The translations under genes and the position numbers were made by a program. Shown piece by piece: positions 8,840-17,701 of a stretch of 24,514 nt of DNA. Below the pieces are notes generated by a model. It worked only from the letters and a program-made list of their open reading frames with translations. It did not search any database and was not told the DNA's origin. Where the stretch lies: the NCBI GenBank assembly GCA_963725415.1, contig CAVRZY010000251.1:1-24514 (forward strand). Reading direction: 5' to 3'. Numbering within the stretch: position 1 is the first letter of the stretch; every line of letters begins with the position of its first letter. This DNA is from CAVRZY01 sp963725415. GTDB lineage: Bacteria; Acidobacteriota; Terriglobia; Bryobacterales; Bryobacteraceae.

Positions 8840-8952
8840 ACGCGCTTCGCAAGTTCTTCGTTGCCAGTGATTTGTTGTTAGAGGGCGAAGCTGCGGTCGT
8901 CCGCCCGAGCGCTTTCCGACACCAACAACTCGATCACTAAACCACCCTTCTT

Positions 8953-9028
8953 TGGCTGCCGGGCCAGGACTCGAACCTGGAATTGCCTGATCCAGACTCA
9001 GGAGCCTTACCAATTTGGCCACCCGGCA
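8953..9028 (-). tRNA. tRNA-Gln (CTG anticodon), CCA encoded
   Basis: On the minus strand, acceptor TGCCGGG pairs with CCCGGCA; the discriminator is G and CCA is encoded. The anticodon arm CCTGA-GTCTGGA-TCAGG gives anticodon CTG, which reads CAG. The T-arm is CCAGG-TTCGAGT-CCTGG. The 5' U is typical of bacterial tRNA-Gln. It lies 113 bp upstream of tRNA-Glu on the same strand, so the two are probably one transcript. Confidence 0.93.
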
Positions 9029-9135
9029 GCGCACGGGAAGTGTACCAGACCGCCCCGAGCCCTGTCAACACGACCGGCCTCGGGCGGGCAGCACGTCGCT
9101 GCGGGCTGATGCAGCCGGCGGGAAACCCGCGCCGG

Positions 9136-10549
9136 CTAGCCGCCCGTCTTGAGCAGCGCCCAGGCCGTCCGGTCCAGCAGGTGAGACTGGAAACGGCTGT
9201 CCGCGCCCAGGATCAGGCCATCCAGCGCACCGCTTCCGGGCAGGGGCACGGACAGTTCCACGCACCGGCCGGCCGCTCCGAACTGCGCTCCCCGGGTGGG
9301 ACGCCCGGGGCAGACAAACCAGGACTGCGGCGGCCCCGTCCTTCCGCCCACCAACGGATGGTAATGCACGTGGTAGTACAGCTCCGGCGAGACCTCGCCC
9401 CACAGCTCGAGGCGCACGAAGAGTCGCCGCCGGCTGCGCGCCGCATAGACCGCCACCAGGTCGCCCGACGGGGAGACATCGGTTTCGGCCAGGTCCTGCC
9501 CGGGGTCCCGGATCACGGGCTCGATGCCGCGCCAGTCGGCCGGGTCCCCGTCCACCTTGATCCGGCCTTCCGGCACCCTCGGCAGCGCGGCCGCAGGCAG
9601 CTCGCCGAAGAGTTCTCCGCTGCGGGCGAAGGACAGCAGCGTGCGGCGCATCACGAGCACCTGGCTGCGATAGCGCAGGATGGCTACGCGCTTTCGCTCG
9701 GCCACCGCGCGGGGCAGCGGCAGCACCTCCCAGCGGGTGCCCAGGCCCAGCAGGGGCGGCGGGGGTGAGACGGGAGCCCGGGACGGTAGCCGCGCGGCAG
9801 CCGGCCAGTCGCCCCGGTGCACCAGGTACAGCCTGACCCGCACCCGGTCCAGCATCCCCAGCTCGTACAGCGCCGCCTGGGTGTAGCCGTAGAGCGCATA
9901 GTGATCGCGCAGCGTGTCATTGGGGTGCGGGGCAAAGATGCTGGTCGGCTTGAAGCGACGGATCACCGTCTTGAGGTCATCGAGCACCGCGCGCCCGCAG
10001 TAGGGGGCCCCGGGGCGCAGCGAGTTGGGGTAGGGGTTGCGGTTGTCCCCGGTGCGGGGGCTGGTGAAACGGTTGCGCGGGATCCCAGTAGGTCAGCCAC
10101 ATGCGCACGGAGCCGCCGTCCGGGTATCCGAGGAAGGTCACCTGCTCGCGGTGGAGACCCCAGCTCACGGAGCGCGGCCAGGGTTTCCTGCTGGCGACTG
10201 AGCCCCAGTCGCACGTAGTCCTTGGGCGGGACCTCCGCCTCCTCGAAGAGCCGCTCGGCCGCGTGAGGAAGCCATCGCCATTGGTGAGGAGCGCCACGTG
10301 GGTGGCGGCGCCGCGCCTGGCGGGCCAGTCGAGATCAGACCGCCGCAAGCCAGCGTCTCGTCGTCACAGTGGGGGGCGAGCACCAGGAGGCGGTCGCTCG
10401 CGGCGGGGGGCGGCATCGCCGCCAGCCGCGGCCCGGAGTGGGCGGCTCGGCGCGCGTGGCCCCGCGAGTGCGGCGCCGCCAGCCACGCCCCTCCCACAGC
10501 CAGCAGGGCGGCCAGCCCCAGCAGGACCGCCCGCCGCGCGGGTGCTCAT
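9136..10549 (-). CDS. Exported PIG-L family deacetylase with CBM9-like C-terminal domain (frameshifted)
   Basis: The LmbE/PIG-L fold removes N-acetyl groups from sugars using a zinc ion. ATG at 10549 begins MSTRAA and, after an early frame change, a signal peptide (VLLGLAALLAVGGAWLAAP), so the enzyme is exported. The first zinc motif is LLVLAPHCDDETLACGG; the second is FAPHPNDTLRDHYALYG (near 9930). Frame changes are needed near 10530, 10330 and 10000-10200. From about 9580 to the stop a beta-rich region (IKVDGDPADWRGIEPVIRD, LFVRLELWGEVSPE, YYHVHYHPLVGG) resembles a CBM9/DOMON-like module. That would be an added sugar-binding or cell-surface domain on a deacetylase. Start and upstream stop are two bases apart, so it is coupled to the polysaccharide deacetylase before it. 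Confidence 0.8.
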
Positions 10550-10551
10550 CG

Positions 10552-11391
<840 letters not shown>

Positions 11392-11395
<4 letters not shown>

Positions 11396-12173
11396 GCCCG
11401 CTCCTTTCGCAGCTTCAGCAGCTCCGGAATGGTCACGAACTGATAGCCCTGCCGCTGCAGGCCATCCACCAGGATGGGCAGCGCCTTCATCGTCTGTCGC
11501 GGCTGATGGGCCGGCAGGGCTCGCCGTCGTGGGCCAGGATGATCATGCCCGGGCGGATCTTACTTGAGCACGCGCTGGGCCTTGGCCTGCGGCGTCTTCG
11601 CGGCGTGGTGTTCCAGGGCCACCGACCACAGGACATGCGGTAGCCCGCGCTCCTCCGCCGCCAGGAAGGTGTCGCCGTCCCACAGCCCTTAGGGGGGCCG
11701 GAGCAGGTGCGTGCGTTCCCCGCAGATCTTCTCGATCTCGTCCTCGCTGCGCTCGATCTCGCAGAGGTCGTGCCGCGCGCGCTCGCCGGGCAGGAGCGGG
11801 ATGGTCCCAGGTGTGGTTGCCGATGGCGTGCCCCTCGGCCACCTCCTCTCGCGCCAGCCGCGGGTGCAGCTGGATCTCCTTGCCCACCAGGAAGAAGGTG
11901 AGCTTGATCTTCTTCTCGCGCGCCAGCTTCAGCACGATCGGGCGTGTACTTCGGGTCGGGGCCGTCATCCAGGGTGAGGGCGACCACCTTCTGGTCCGTG
12001 CGCACCCTCCAGATGATCTCGCCCGACCTGCGCTCCTCCGCCCGGACGACCTGCGCGGCCCGCTTCTCCACGCCGCCCACGGCGCGCTTCTCCTCCAGGC
12101 GCGCCCCGGCGCACCCGCCCAGCGCCGCCGCGCAGACGAGCAGTGCCGCTCCTAGCTTCACACCCCTCCGCAT
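11392..12173 (-). CDS. Lipoprotein polysaccharide deacetylase, NodB domain (frameshifted)
   Basis: A second CE4 deacetylase. ATG at 12173 begins a lipoprotein signal: basic MRRGVK, then hydrophobic LGAALLVCAAALGGCAG with the lipobox Cys in LGGC. It is therefore probably anchored in a membrane facing the periplasm. The catalytic region has VVALTLDDGPDPKYTP (DDG metal/catalytic pair), then in a shifted frame KLTFFLVGKEIQLHPRLARE and GHAIGNHTWDHP (HxxxH). The C-terminus YQFVTIPELLKLRKERA ends at TGA 11392, overlapping the next start. Frame changes are needed near 11940, 11830, 11700 and 11570. About 260 residues. Two paralogues plus a PIG-L enzyme in one coupled set point to glycan de-N-acetylation of a surface polymer; the substrate is unknown. 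Confidence 0.82.
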
Positions 12174-12225
12174 CGAGAACCCTCCTTGCGGCCTATCCGC
12201 AACCGCTCCGTCCCGCGCCCCGGGC

Positions 12226-12855
12226 TCACGGCAGGGGGCGGCCGGCGCGGACCGCATTCTGCTTCTCCCTGCGGTAGAACAAGACCTTGCCCAGTTCGGC
12301 CGCAACGGCGTACCAGAAGGTGATTCCCCCGACCACGAGCAGGAACACGGGGGGCAGTCGCGTGAAGCCGAAAAGCCCCGCCAGCGGCGAGAAGGGAAAC
12401 ACCAGGGTCGCCGCCACGATGGCCAGGGTGGCGGCCACCAGGTACTTTCCCGGCCGGCTTCTGAAGCCCGGCCTGCGGCTGCGCAGGATGAGCACGATCA
12501 GCGGCCGCGGAGACCACGGACTCTACAAACCAGCCCGTCCTGAAGAGCCGCGGCGAAGCGTGCAGCACGAGCAGGAGCACGACGAAGGTGACGCAGTCGA
12601 ACACCGAGCTGAGGGGCCGAAGACCAGCATGAACCTGCGGATGTAGGCGATGTCCCAGCGTCGGGGGCGCTCCACGAGTTCGGGGTCCACGCTGTCGGTG
12701 GCGATGGTCATCTCGGGGAAGTCGGTCATCAGGTTGGTGAGCAGGATCTGCTTGGGCAGGAGCGGCAGGAAAGGAAGGAAGAGCGAGGCCGCGGCGAAGC
12801 TGAACATGTTGCCGAAGTTGGCGCTGGTGGCCATGAAGCCCAGCCGCTGCAAACT
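12226..12855 (-). pseudogene. C-terminal part of an MgtA/MgtB-type Mg2+-importing P-type ATPase, cut at the repeat
   Basis: The product matches the last third of P3B magnesium-importing ATPases: FMATSANFGNMFSFAAASLF, LPKQILLTNLMTDFPEMTIA, VDPELVERPRRWDIAYIRRF, then MLVFGP, LFRTGWFVESV and finally FPFSPLAGLFGFT and LGKVLFYRR. Transmembrane segments are evident. Frame changes are needed near 12620 and 12490. The similarity stops a few residues before FMATSANFGN, at about 12855, exactly where the 60-bp repeat starts. The ATPase core and catalytic DKTG region are absent. It is cut either by insertion of the following segment or by an artificial join. It runs toward the deacetylase genes, about 50 bp upstream of them. 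Confidence 0.8.
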
Positions 12856-12916
12856 AGTTTTCATCCGGAAACTCCCTCTCCCCTCGCGGGAGAGGGGCGG
12901 GGTGAGGGGGAATAGA
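12856..12916 (+). repeat. 60-bp terminal repeat, left copy
   Basis: From AGTTTTCATCCGGAAACTCC to GTGAGGGGGAATAGA. It matches the reverse complement of 24455-24514 with one extra base and one substitution. It contains the hairpin CTCTCCC-CTCGC-GGGAGAG and the C-rich/G-rich arms typical of dispersed REP-like repeats in environmental Proteobacteria and relatives. It marks the change in composition. Confidence 0.85.
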
Positions 12917-12938
12917 TTTGGAGATAATTCTTCTTTTC

Positions 12939-14355
12939 TCATTCGAGGAGAGGCCGTTTATTTTTCCATGGAGTGTGGACCTCATACGCATGACCCACTT
13001 TTAGGACGGTCTCTTCGTTAAAAGGTTTTGACGCAATCTGGAGTCCGATGGGCATTCCTGAAGATGAGAAGCCGCAGCAAATCGAGAGACAGGGGATACC
13101 GACCAGGTTATAGATTCGGGTGAAGCGGGTCAAAGCAGCAGGGACAGGCTCCTTCACCTTTCCGAAGGATACGCTTCCCTGGCCGATTGGGGGAGCGGTT
13201 ATGGGAAGCTGGGGAGTGATCAGGGCGTCAACCTTCTCGAAGGCTGCCGAGAAATTGTTCCTGAATCCTTCTGCGGATCCGCTGGGCCTTGAGATACAGG
13301 GTGGCCGGAATCGTCGCTCCCTGATTCAACCGGGCGCGGACGTCGGCTCCCAGATCACGGGAACGGGTGAGATGCCACTTCTCCAAAGAGGCCGCCGCTT
13401 CGGCAAAGAGGATAATGGAGGCGACTATGGCCGCTTCCTCCAGATGAGGAATGGAGACTCTCTGCACTTTCGCTCCCAGATGTTTAAGATCCTCGAAGGC
13501 TTTCTTAACCTTTGCCCGGACCTCCGGGTCTAAGCGGTCGAAGTAATAGCTCGTGGGCACGCCCAGGCGAATCCCTTTGAGGTTTCCGCCCAGAGCCCGA
13601 GCGTAATTGGGAACGGGTACTTGGGGAGTCGCAGAATCCCGGGGATCATGACCGGCTATAACATTCATGGCCAGGGCCAGGTCTTCAACGCTTTTAGCCA
13701 TCGGGCCGGGATGGTCCAGGGACCAGCAAAGGGGATACACTCCATACCGGCTGATCCTACCAAAAGTCGGCTTGAGTCCCGGAACACCACAAAGCGCAGA
13801 AGGAATCCGAATGGACCCGCCGGTATCCGTTCCCAATGTAAGCAGCGCGAAAGAAGCGGCCAAAGCTGCAGCCGACCCACCGCTGGACCCACCGCTGACT
13901 TTCTCCAGGCCCCAAGGGTTATGAACCGGGCCGTAATGGGGATTGACGGTGGTGGTCCCAAAGGCGAATTCATGCATGTTCAATTTGCCCAGGAGGATGG
14001 CTCCGGCAGAGAGAAGCTTTTCGACTGCGGCGGCGTCATATCGGGGGACAAAATGAGACAGGATCTTGGAGCCACAGGTGGTACGAACTCCCTTCGTGAA
14101 GAAGAGATCCTTGGCTGCGAAGGGGATGCCATGCAAAGGGCCGGCATATCTCCCCCGGAGGATTTCTTTTTCCGCCCGGCGAGCCGCATTCATAGCCTGT
14201 CTGGGTAAAAGGGTGATGAAGGCGTTGATTTTTTTGTCGTAAGTCTCTATCCGCTCCAGGTAGGCCCGGATTACTTCCACTGGAGATATTTCTTTTTTGC
14301 AGATGGCTTTGGCCAGGGTTGAGATGGTCCACCTTTGAGGTTCGAAAGAAGTCAT
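12939..14355 (-). CDS. Amidase-signature family hydrolase (one frameshift)
   Basis: Hydrolyses a C-N amide bond with a Ser-cisSer-Lys triad. From ATG 14355: LHGIPFAAKDLFFTKG carries Lys82, VSGGSSGGSAAALAA carries the cis-Ser157, and LGTDTGGSIRIPSALCG the nucleophile Ser181. The spacings of 75 and 24 residues equal those of well-studied family members. A one-base change near 13240 joins the C-terminal part (FTRIYNLVGIPCLSICCGFS, then GMPIGLQIAS) ending at 12939, giving about 472 residues, a normal length. Its ATG overlaps the stop of an AtzG-like small gene. No gatB is seen, so it is unlikely to be GatA; an AtzE- or AtzF-like amidase acting on a small amide or ureide is a better guess. Substrate unknown. 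Confidence 0.85.
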
Positions 14356-14552
14356 CTTGTCCCCTCCTCCGCAAAGAAAATGACTGCCGGCTCGGCGTCC
14401 AAAGGGTCCAGGAGGCCAAGCTGTTCAGACTGCTCATTAAAGACCTTCACTGCAGCCTGAAGGGCTTCCCTCTCTTTTGCGTTCAACTTGATCCCGGGAA
14501 TCTCCAGGATAAATTTTCCTGTTCTAGTTCTACTCTCCTCCGCTTTTTTCAT
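14352..14552 (-). CDS. AtzG-like (DUF4089-type) small amidase subunit
   Basis: The best start is ATG 14552 (MKKAEESRTRTGKF), preceded by GGAGG seven bases away; the frame is open further upstream, but no site supports an earlier start. The 66-residue product is helical and ends with LLDPLDAEPAVIFFAEEG. That matches the PLD-x-AEPA-x-F ending of AtzG/DUF4089 proteins, small GatC-like partners that stabilise AtzE-type amidases. The next gene is an amidase whose start overlaps this stop (ATGA), so translational coupling and a two-protein complex are likely. The assignment rests on this motif and context. Confidence 0.65.
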   Translation of the reverse strand: MKKAEESRTRTGKFILEIPGIKLNAKEREALQAAVKVFNEQSEQLGLLDPLDAEPAVIFFAEEGTR

Positions 14553-14629
14553 CCTAGGGCCTCCATCCTGAAAATTGTTAAAATCCCCTTCCCTACCTGG
14601 TTGCTCCCTTCGGGGGAAAAATCCCATCG

Positions 14630-15322
14630 TCAACCTATTCCATTGCGAAACCCGAAAGAAGACCGTAACGCAAAAAGGCCGAGGCTAATCAGCTTTGCCG
14701 TTCCCAGTTTCTCGAAGACGCCTGACGCGAAATGTTTCCGACAGGCTGCGGAGACGACTTTGGCGTCCGTCCCCTCGACAATCGCAAACCAATCGTCCGC
14801 CTTCTCGTCCTTCCGTTCAGGAGCGGAGACTCCCGGAGGCGGCCCCGAAAGACCCGGATCGCTCTCCAAAATATGGGCGGAAAGAATGTCGTCCGTTTTG
14901 ATCAAGGCCGGAAACTCCTGAGAGGCAAACCATTCCCGAAGATCCTTTTCCCGCCCGCTGACCGGCTTGAGCCTGCTAAACCCCACGAAAGCGCCGTGGC
15001 CGATTCCCTGACTCACGGTAATCTGGCCGACGCTGCGGTGGAAGTCTTTGAACTTCGCCATCGTCTTCACTGACCATTGGGTTTGGTTGGCCAGCCGCTC
15101 GCGATAGGCGGGGCTATCCAAAACCTTAAGGGATTCAGTTTCATAAAGATTCAAGTACTTTGGCGTTCCCTTCACGGCGACGTACCGCCGGGCATCAAAA
15201 AATCCCGGAATGTTGACCCGTTCTTCCATGTGCTCTTTATCGAACCAGCGGTTGAATTCCGTCTCGTCTGCTGCATCGATACTCATACGGGTGCAAAGAA
15301 TCCCGACCCCTTTCAGCGACAT
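14630..15322 (-). CDS. EthD/dimeric alpha-beta-barrel-like protein
   Basis: ATG at 15322 (MSLKGVGILCTRMS) has an excellent AAAGGAGG site seven bases upstream; the frame continues upstream, but that start is not supported. The 230-residue product has FNRWFDKEHMEERVNIPGFF followed by DARRYVAV, a pattern found in EthD-type and related dimeric alpha-beta-barrel proteins. A second, weaker half (LREWFASQEFPALIKTDDI, then SAHILESDPG) suggests an internal duplication giving two barrel halves in one chain. Such proteins often accompany degradation operons, sometimes as monooxygenase-like or aldehyde/ketone-handling enzymes. The exact role here cannot be inferred. It lies between PxpA and the amidase on one strand. 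Confidence 0.6.
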   Translation of the reverse strand: MSLKGVGILCTRMSIDAADETEFNRWFDKEHMEERVNIPGFFDARRYVAVKGTPKYLNLYETESLKVLDSPAYRERLANQTQWSVKTMAKFKDFHRSVGQITVSQGIGHGAFVGFSRLKPVSGREKDLREWFASQEFPALIKTDDILSAHILESDPGLSGPPPGVSAPERKDEKADDWFAIVEGTDAKVVSAACRKHFASGVFEKLGTAKLISLGLFALRSSFGFRNGIG

Positions 15323-15460
15323 AACTTTTCCTCCTTTGTGACGATGCTCGTGAATTTGGCGGTTAATTCCGGGAGTGACCCCCACCCCGAATTCAAGAAG
15401 TGGATTCGATCGAAAGGGACCAGGAGAGCAATAAGAAGGGACCGCATCTTTTCCATGCCC

Positions 15461-16225
15461 TCACTGCCCCATGGGTTTGACCGTGATATGGGCTTTCTTG
15501 AGTTCCTCCCTTATTTTCTGCAGGATCGCGACCGCACTGGGCGTGTCCCCGTGGACGCATAAGGATTCGGGCTTTACCTTGACTTTGGTCCCATCGTGGG
15601 CCACCACGTACCCCTCCCGCACGATGGTCAAAGCTTGCCGGGCAGCCTTCTCGGCATCATGAATGACCGACCCGGGGATCTTCCTGGATTGCAGCGTTCC
15701 GTCAGGATTATAGACCCGATCGGCATAAACCTCTTCCACGAATCGGACCCCGACCTCCTTGGCAGCCTGGACCATGATCGTGCCGGTCAAGGCCACAAAG
15801 ATGGTATCCTTTCCGAAACGGAGGGCTGCCCGGGCAATGGCCTTGGCAACTTCCAAGTCTACAAAGGCCAAATTCCCCAGAGATCCATGGGCCTTGACAT
15901 GCTGCAAGGGCAGGCCGTGAGCTTTGGCGAAGGCATAGAGGGCCCCCATCTGGTAGAGCAGGTAATTTTCAATTTCATTGAGGGTGAGGTCCATCCGCCT
16001 TCGTCCGAACCCCATGAGGTCCGGATAGCCGGGATGGGCTCCCACCGCGACCCCTTTCTCCTTGGCCAGCCGTACGGTTTGCTCCATGACCATGGGATCC
16101 CCGGCATGCCAGCCGCAGGCAATATTCGCTGAGGTAATAAAACTCATGACTTCCTCGTCCCGGCCCAGTTTATAGGCGCCGAAGCTCTCCCCCATATCGC
16201 TGTTGATATCAATTCGATCAGGCAT
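15461..16225 (-). CDS. pxpA: 5-oxoprolinase subunit A family protein (LamB/YcsF)
   Basis: An intact 254-residue frame, ATG 16225 with a TAGGAGG site. Family hallmarks are RIDINSDMGESFGAYKLGRD, FITSANIACGWHAGDPMVME, VAVGAHPGYPDLMGFGRRRM and LCVHGDTPSAVAIL. In bacteria PxpA works with PxpB and PxpC to open 5-oxoproline to glutamate with ATP. Neither PxpB nor PxpC is in the window. The motif usually seen as KPHGALYN reads KAHGSLGN here (near 15890), so the active-site loop differs and the substrate may be another lactam or cyclic amide. It is the first gene of the set leading to the EthD-like protein and the amidase, which together suggest cyclic amide breakdown. Confidence 0.88.
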   Translation of the reverse strand: MPDRIDINSDMGESFGAYKLGRDEEVMSFITSANIACGWHAGDPMVMEQTVRLAKEKGVAVGAHPGYPDLMGFGRRRMDLTLNEIENYLLYQMGALYAFAKAHGLPLQHVKAHGSLGNLAFVDLEVAKAIARAALRFGKDTIFVALTGTIMVQAAKEVGVRFVEEVYADRVYNPDGTLQSRKIPGSVIHDAEKAARQALTIVREGYVVAHDGTKVKVKPESLCVHGDTPSAVAILQKIREELKKAHITVKPMGQ

Positions 16226-16250
16226 AGCCCCCCTCCTATATTTTTATTTC

Positions 16251-16284
16251 TCACCGAGTTCGCAGAGACCGCAGAGGAATAAAA
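16251..16284. repeat. Short dispersed-type repeat beside pxpA
   Basis: The sequence around CACCGAGTTCGCAGAGACCG and CAGAGG resembles a short motif scattered through many environmental genomes, often seen near transposable elements. Only one copy is seen in this window, so this is recognition by memory, not by internal repetition. Confidence 0.3.
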
Positions 16285-16290
16285 AAATTA

Positions 16291-16599
16291 AGATCATCTC
16301 CAAAGTAGTTGAGGACCAAAGAGCTGGTATAGGTAAAAGGTTAGGTGATTCCAGGGGCCCGGAAGGAAAGTCATCTTGCTTGCAATCCTAAGGCGCATAT
16401 CTCTCCTTAGCTGTGGCGGCGGTGTTCTCTTTTCCTCCGAACCTATCTTCTCCCGCCCCCGCTGCGCTTTGCGGGAGGCAGACAGGGGGAGGTTATGAGA
16501 AGCAATATCCCGCCGATGCTTGCGGCGCAATCTGCCTTTCCTTCCGGGCCCTTGCCAGGGTTTCATGAAATATTCGATCAACTAATTTGGACATGATCC
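16291..16599 (+). mobile_element. MITE copy A, ~309 bp
   Basis: Ends: AGATCATCTCCAAAGTAG on the left and CTAATTTGGACATGATCC on the right, imperfect terminal inverted repeats. The interior closely matches 19499-19828 in the same orientation, for example GCAATATCCCGCCGATGCTT and CCCCCGCTGCGCTTTGCGG. The bases just outside are AAAAATTA (16283-16290) and CAAAATTA (16600-16607), a near-perfect 8-bp target duplication. It carries no transposase; a minus-strand open frame (16294-16581) spans it but looks non-functional. Confidence 0.8.
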
Positions 16600-16788
16600 C
16601 AAAATTATAATTCATACACGAAGAAATTAAAATCTTATTCCTATTTGTTATTTCTCTTAGCGCTCTCTCGGTGAAACGATTTATTTCTTCGGAACGTATG
16701 AATGGCAGGCCACCTTTAGCATCCTAACCCTCGACTTTTAGCCCCCAATTGAGGTGAGAGCAAAGAATAATCTCAACCCAAATATTTC
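16600..16788. other. AT-rich intergenic stretch, no gene seen
   Basis: Between MITE copy A and the MerR promoter. Its base composition is lower in GC than the rest of the window, it has stops in all frames, and no motif was found. It may be the old flank of the MITE insertion site. Confidence 0.4.
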
Positions 16789-16827
16789 TTGACAAGATTA
16801 TGGGCAAAATGTTACGTTACGTAACGT
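16789..16827 (+). promoter_or_regulatory. Candidate merR promoter with 14-bp palindromic operator
   Basis: A consensus TTGACA lies at 16789-16794. The expected -10 zone, 17-19 bp downstream, falls on TTACGT/TACGTT and overlaps the perfect palindrome ACGTTACGTAACGT (16814-16827). A weak -10 overlapped by an operator is typical of an autoregulated MerR-family promoter. A hairpin GGTTTGCG-GACTG-CGCAAACC (about 16869-16890) lies further down the leader. Confidence 0.5.
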
Positions 16828-16835
16828 TTACTTAA

Positions 16836-16985
16836 ATGAAGAAGGATCTACGGACAACCATTTGCTCCGGGTTTGCGGACTGCGCAAACCGGGCGAAGCC
16901 GAATCGCGTGCCGAGGCTATGCAGCGAGCGGAGGAGACCGCAAAAAAAGCGATGGCCCTCAATCAGGGGAAATGACCAGGAATAA
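16836..16985 (+). CDS. Possible small leader ORF upstream of merR
   Basis: ATG at 16836 opens a 49-codon frame (MKKDLRTTICSGFADCANRA...) ending with TAA at 16983-16985, 15 bases before the MerR start. It has no clear ribosome binding site and an Arg-rich composition. It lies in the leader downstream of the candidate promoter and covers the leader hairpin. It could be a leader peptide or chance. Confidence 0.2.
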   Translation: MKKDLRTTICSGFADCANRAKPNRVPRLCSERRRPQKKRWPSIRGNDQE

Positions 16986-17000
16986 CCAAGAGGGATTCCG

Positions 17001-17444
17001 ATGCCAGATGGAATGTTAATTGGCAAGGTCTGCCGCCGTACCGGTTGTACGCCGCGAACCATACGGCATTACGAAGCAGAAAGGCTCTTAGCCCCCCTAT
17101 CCGTAACATCGAAGGGCCGTAAGCTCTATGGAGAGGAAGCCGTCCTGGTGATCCGCACGGCCCAGGTCCTTAAACGCCTCGGTTATTCCATAAAGGAGAT
17201 CCGCAGCATCCTTTCCCTCGCCAAATCCGAGAATACCAAGGGAAAAAGGCTGACCCGGAAGCTTAGAAGAATGCTTTCCGACTGTGCATCCAGAATCGCA
17301 AGTGAAGTATCACTTTTGGCTTCGGCACGAGTAAAGATCTCCGCCCTGCTGGAAAAAACTCAAAATTGTGAGGGATGCGATGCGCCGGATTGTGCTCCCT
17401 GCGGGAAACTCAAGGAGCTTCGGACTCTGGGGTTGCTTTCTTAG
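17001..17444 (+). CDS. MerR-family transcriptional regulator with cysteine-rich tail
   Basis: An intact 147-residue frame, ATG 17001 after GAGGG. The N-terminal winged HTH is typical: MLIGKVCRRTGCTPRTIRHY, then EAERLLAPL, KLYGEEAVLVIRTAQVLKRL and GYSIKEIRSIL (residues 5-72). A coiled dimerisation helix follows. The C-terminus has CEGCDAPDCAPC (Cys123, 126, 131, 134), plus Cys95 at the start of the helix, a likely metal, iron-sulfur or thiol sensor. It probably represses and activates the downstream redox genes by DNA distortion, as in the family. Related AACGTT-containing inverted repeats lie upstream of both this gene and the flavoprotein. The effector is unknown; metal, redox stress or an electrophile are all possible. 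Confidence 0.88.
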   Translation: MPDGMLIGKVCRRTGCTPRTIRHYEAERLLAPLSVTSKGRKLYGEEAVLVIRTAQVLKRLGYSIKEIRSILSLAKSENTKGKRLTRKLRRMLSDCASRIASEVSLLASARVKISALLEKTQNCEGCDAPDCAPCGKLKELRTLGLLS

Positions 17445-17515
17445 GGCGGGGAGGCCGCAGTGCGGCGCAGCCGCAACCAAAAGAAGCCATTAACTTTTAG
17501 CCAGTAGGTTAAGGT

Positions 17516-17557
17516 ACTAACGTTTTTTTAATTAACTTTCAGAAATTGAACGTTAGT
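17516..17557 (+). promoter_or_regulatory. Inverted repeat operator upstream of the flavoprotein gene
   Basis: ACTAACGTT (17516-17524) and AACGTTAGT (17549-17557) form a perfect 9-bp inverted repeat with a 24-bp AT-rich spacer. The shared TAACGTTT core also occurs in the palindrome upstream of merR. It lies about 145 bp before the flavoprotein start, in the 257-bp gap after merR. A MerR binding site is the simplest explanation, but no clear -35/-10 pair is visible. Confidence 0.45.
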
Positions 17558-17701
17558 GATATAGGGGGTTGGATTTCGGGGGTCCGGATAGGATTCTGTC
17601 AAGAAAAAGGACCTTCAGAGCTGACCTTCAGGGACGAAGCCATCCGGATTCATCTGGGATGAATTGGCATTTAAACCCGGGCCAGGAAAAAGGAGATAGG
17701 A

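Noticed and set aside
8669..8881. Open frame in the plus direction across tRNA-Glu (VAPEGFEPSISWLRTRHP)
   Set aside because: This is the well-known false translation of the complement of a tRNA gene. Only its first part may be recombinase C-terminus.
12939..14355. Assignment of the amidase as GatA
   Set aside because: There is no gatB and no typical gatC, and the partner ends like AtzG. Catabolic neighbours fit better.
16294..16581. 95-residue minus-strand open frame within MITE copy A
   Set aside because: It spans nearly the whole element, has a low-complexity basic product, and is not preserved in copy B, so it is unlikely to be a gene.
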